In this document: piece by piece, positions 46,956-47,359 of the stretch | Layout of the letters: every line of letters starts with the position of its first letter | How positions within the stretch are numbered: the first letter of the stretch is position 1 | Virus record (IMG/VR): IMGVR_UViG_3300031823_000012 | Location: 1 to 47,359 of that record | From: a virus | Length of the DNA stretch: 47,359 nucleotides | Strand: one strand, 5' to 3' | The notes under the pieces: generated by a model | The model's input: only the letters and a program-made list of their open reading frames with translations | What the model was told of the DNA's origin: nothing | The model's database searches: none | Made by a program: the position numbers and the translations under genes

Positions 46956-46982
46956 GCTGCTAGGGGTTTTCAACCCCGCAGC
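46956..46982. other. Hairpin beside the iterons
   Basis: GCTGC-TA-GGGGTT-TTC-AACCCC-GCAGC forms an 11-bp interrupted stem with a three-base loop and a two-base bulge. No U-run follows, so a terminator is less likely than a single-strand initiation or origin-structure role, though the latter is an inference. Confidence 0.6.
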
Positions 46983-47232
46983 AGGCGCCGCGTGGGGGTA
47001 CGCGCGAGGAACAAAATTAGTTTGGAGTGATGATTAGGTTGATGAGGGAGGGTTCTCCCATGAGTTTCCAAAGTTCGGAGGGGATGCGGATACGGTTGGT
47101 TACTTTTGCTATGGGTTGTGTGGATGTTTCGGTGAAGCAGATGTGGGACTTACTGTCTTTTGTATCGTCTCGAGCATAGGTGCAGAAATGCTGGAAATAG
47201 GAGGTTGGGGTTGAGGTTGGGATTGGGGGTGA
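46983..47232. other. Intergenic stretch past the origin
   Basis: A G-rich, moderately AT-rich segment (aattagtttggagtgatg near 47016) follows the hairpin. On the plus strand I see no gene. On the minus strand one open frame covers it (next entry). An AT-rich unwinding element could lie at 47011-47040, but it is not strongly marked. Confidence 0.35.
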
Positions 47233-47262
47233 GGGCGGGTTTGGGGTTGGAGCCGCATTGTC
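47017..47262 (-). CDS. Open frame without a start codon, spans the contig junction
   Basis: A frame of 82 codons ends at TAA 47017-47019. It runs from a TAA at 31-33 (equivalent to 47263-47265) and has no ATG, GTG or TTG near its beginning. Its second half reads like real protein (VTNRIRIPSELWKLMGEPSL, then INLIITPN). The frame continues past the TAA into a 67-codon ORF (start at 234). It could be a broken gene, a gene read by frameshift from the ATG at 20-22 (minus strand, numbered in the left copy), or chance. Confidence 0.3.
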   Translation of the reverse strand, partial: DNAAPTPNPPSPPIPTSTPTSYFQHFCTYARDDTKDSKSHICFTETSTQPIAKVTNRIRIPSELWKLMGEPSLINLIITPN

Positions 47263-47359
47263 TTATCTTGTTCTTTCTTTTTGTCGTTTGAGTGTTTGAT
47301 GCGTCGATCGATGTGTTTGCGTTACGTCCTGGGACGTTGTAGGAACGTTTGTAGGACGA
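47233..47359. repeat. Terminal direct repeat, right copy
   Basis: This is an exact copy of bases 1-127. The unique genome length is therefore 47,232 bp if the overlap is an assembly product. Confidence 0.95.

Overview
The window is one complete, circularly closed genome of a tailed, podovirus-like phage of about 47.2 kb. Bases 1-127 recur exactly at 47233-47359, so the contig closes on itself (assembly overlap, or less likely a true terminal repeat). The virion genes are a terminase, a portal, a scaffold, a major capsid protein, a head-tail adaptor, several fibre proteins and a row of large coiled-coil or ejection-like proteins. No tape-measure, sheath, integrase, partition or excisionase gene is recognisable, so a short-tailed lytic phage is the simplest reading. 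An actinobacterial host is suggested by an mIHF-like H2TH protein, by promoter -10 boxes that end exactly 6 nt before start codons (leaderless mRNAs), and by small zinc-finger families common in actinophages. This host assignment is an inference.

Layout. (1) 1-2565: a leftward early block with a possibly structured non-coding stretch (207-414), an acidic DNA-binding protein, a CX5R phosphatase-like protein, a 30-residue membrane peptide and two small genes. (2) 2566-4843: a rightward small gene and the small terminase, then a leftward two-gene DNA-binding cassette bounded by a 13-bp inverted repeat and followed by an operator-like array with a 26-bp period, then a small gene, a possible short RNA and a strong terminator. 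(3) 4844-28549: the rightward late operon. It holds tail/fibre genes with two collagen-like proteins, TerL, portal, scaffold, capsid, adaptor, three ejection-like proteins, a two-domain peptidoglycan hydrolase and a holin-like protein. Two tiny membrane-protein genes lie antisense at 26559-26848. (4) 28546-44693: a leftward block with mIHF-like protein, VRR-NUC nuclease, a GC-rich island of tiny zinc-finger genes, a second lysis-like pair, SSB-like protein, Sak4-like ATPase, Cas4/RecB-like nuclease, a uracil-DNA-glycosylase/DNA-polymerase fusion, dCMP deaminase, two divergent ThyA-superfamily enzymes, MazG-like protein, a dNMP kinase, tRNA-Leu(UAA), an RlpA-like secreted protein, an SNF2 helicase and many zinc-binding small proteins. 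(5) 44864-46803: a rightward AEP/RepB-type primase plus RepA-like helicase operon, followed directly by an iteron array (46813-46941) and a hairpin, which is the probable replication origin.

The most interesting points are the plasmid-style replication module (primase, RepA-like ATPase, iterons), the single-chain family-4 UDG-PolA fusion, the two ThyA-fold enzymes that both carry Asp where thymidylate synthase has its dUMP-selecting Asn (as in dCMP hydroxymethylases), the leaderless start signals, and several structured or repeated non-coding segments. Many genes below were found only by reading overlapping stops and starts (ATGA, TGATG), because they are too short for ordinary ORF cutoffs.
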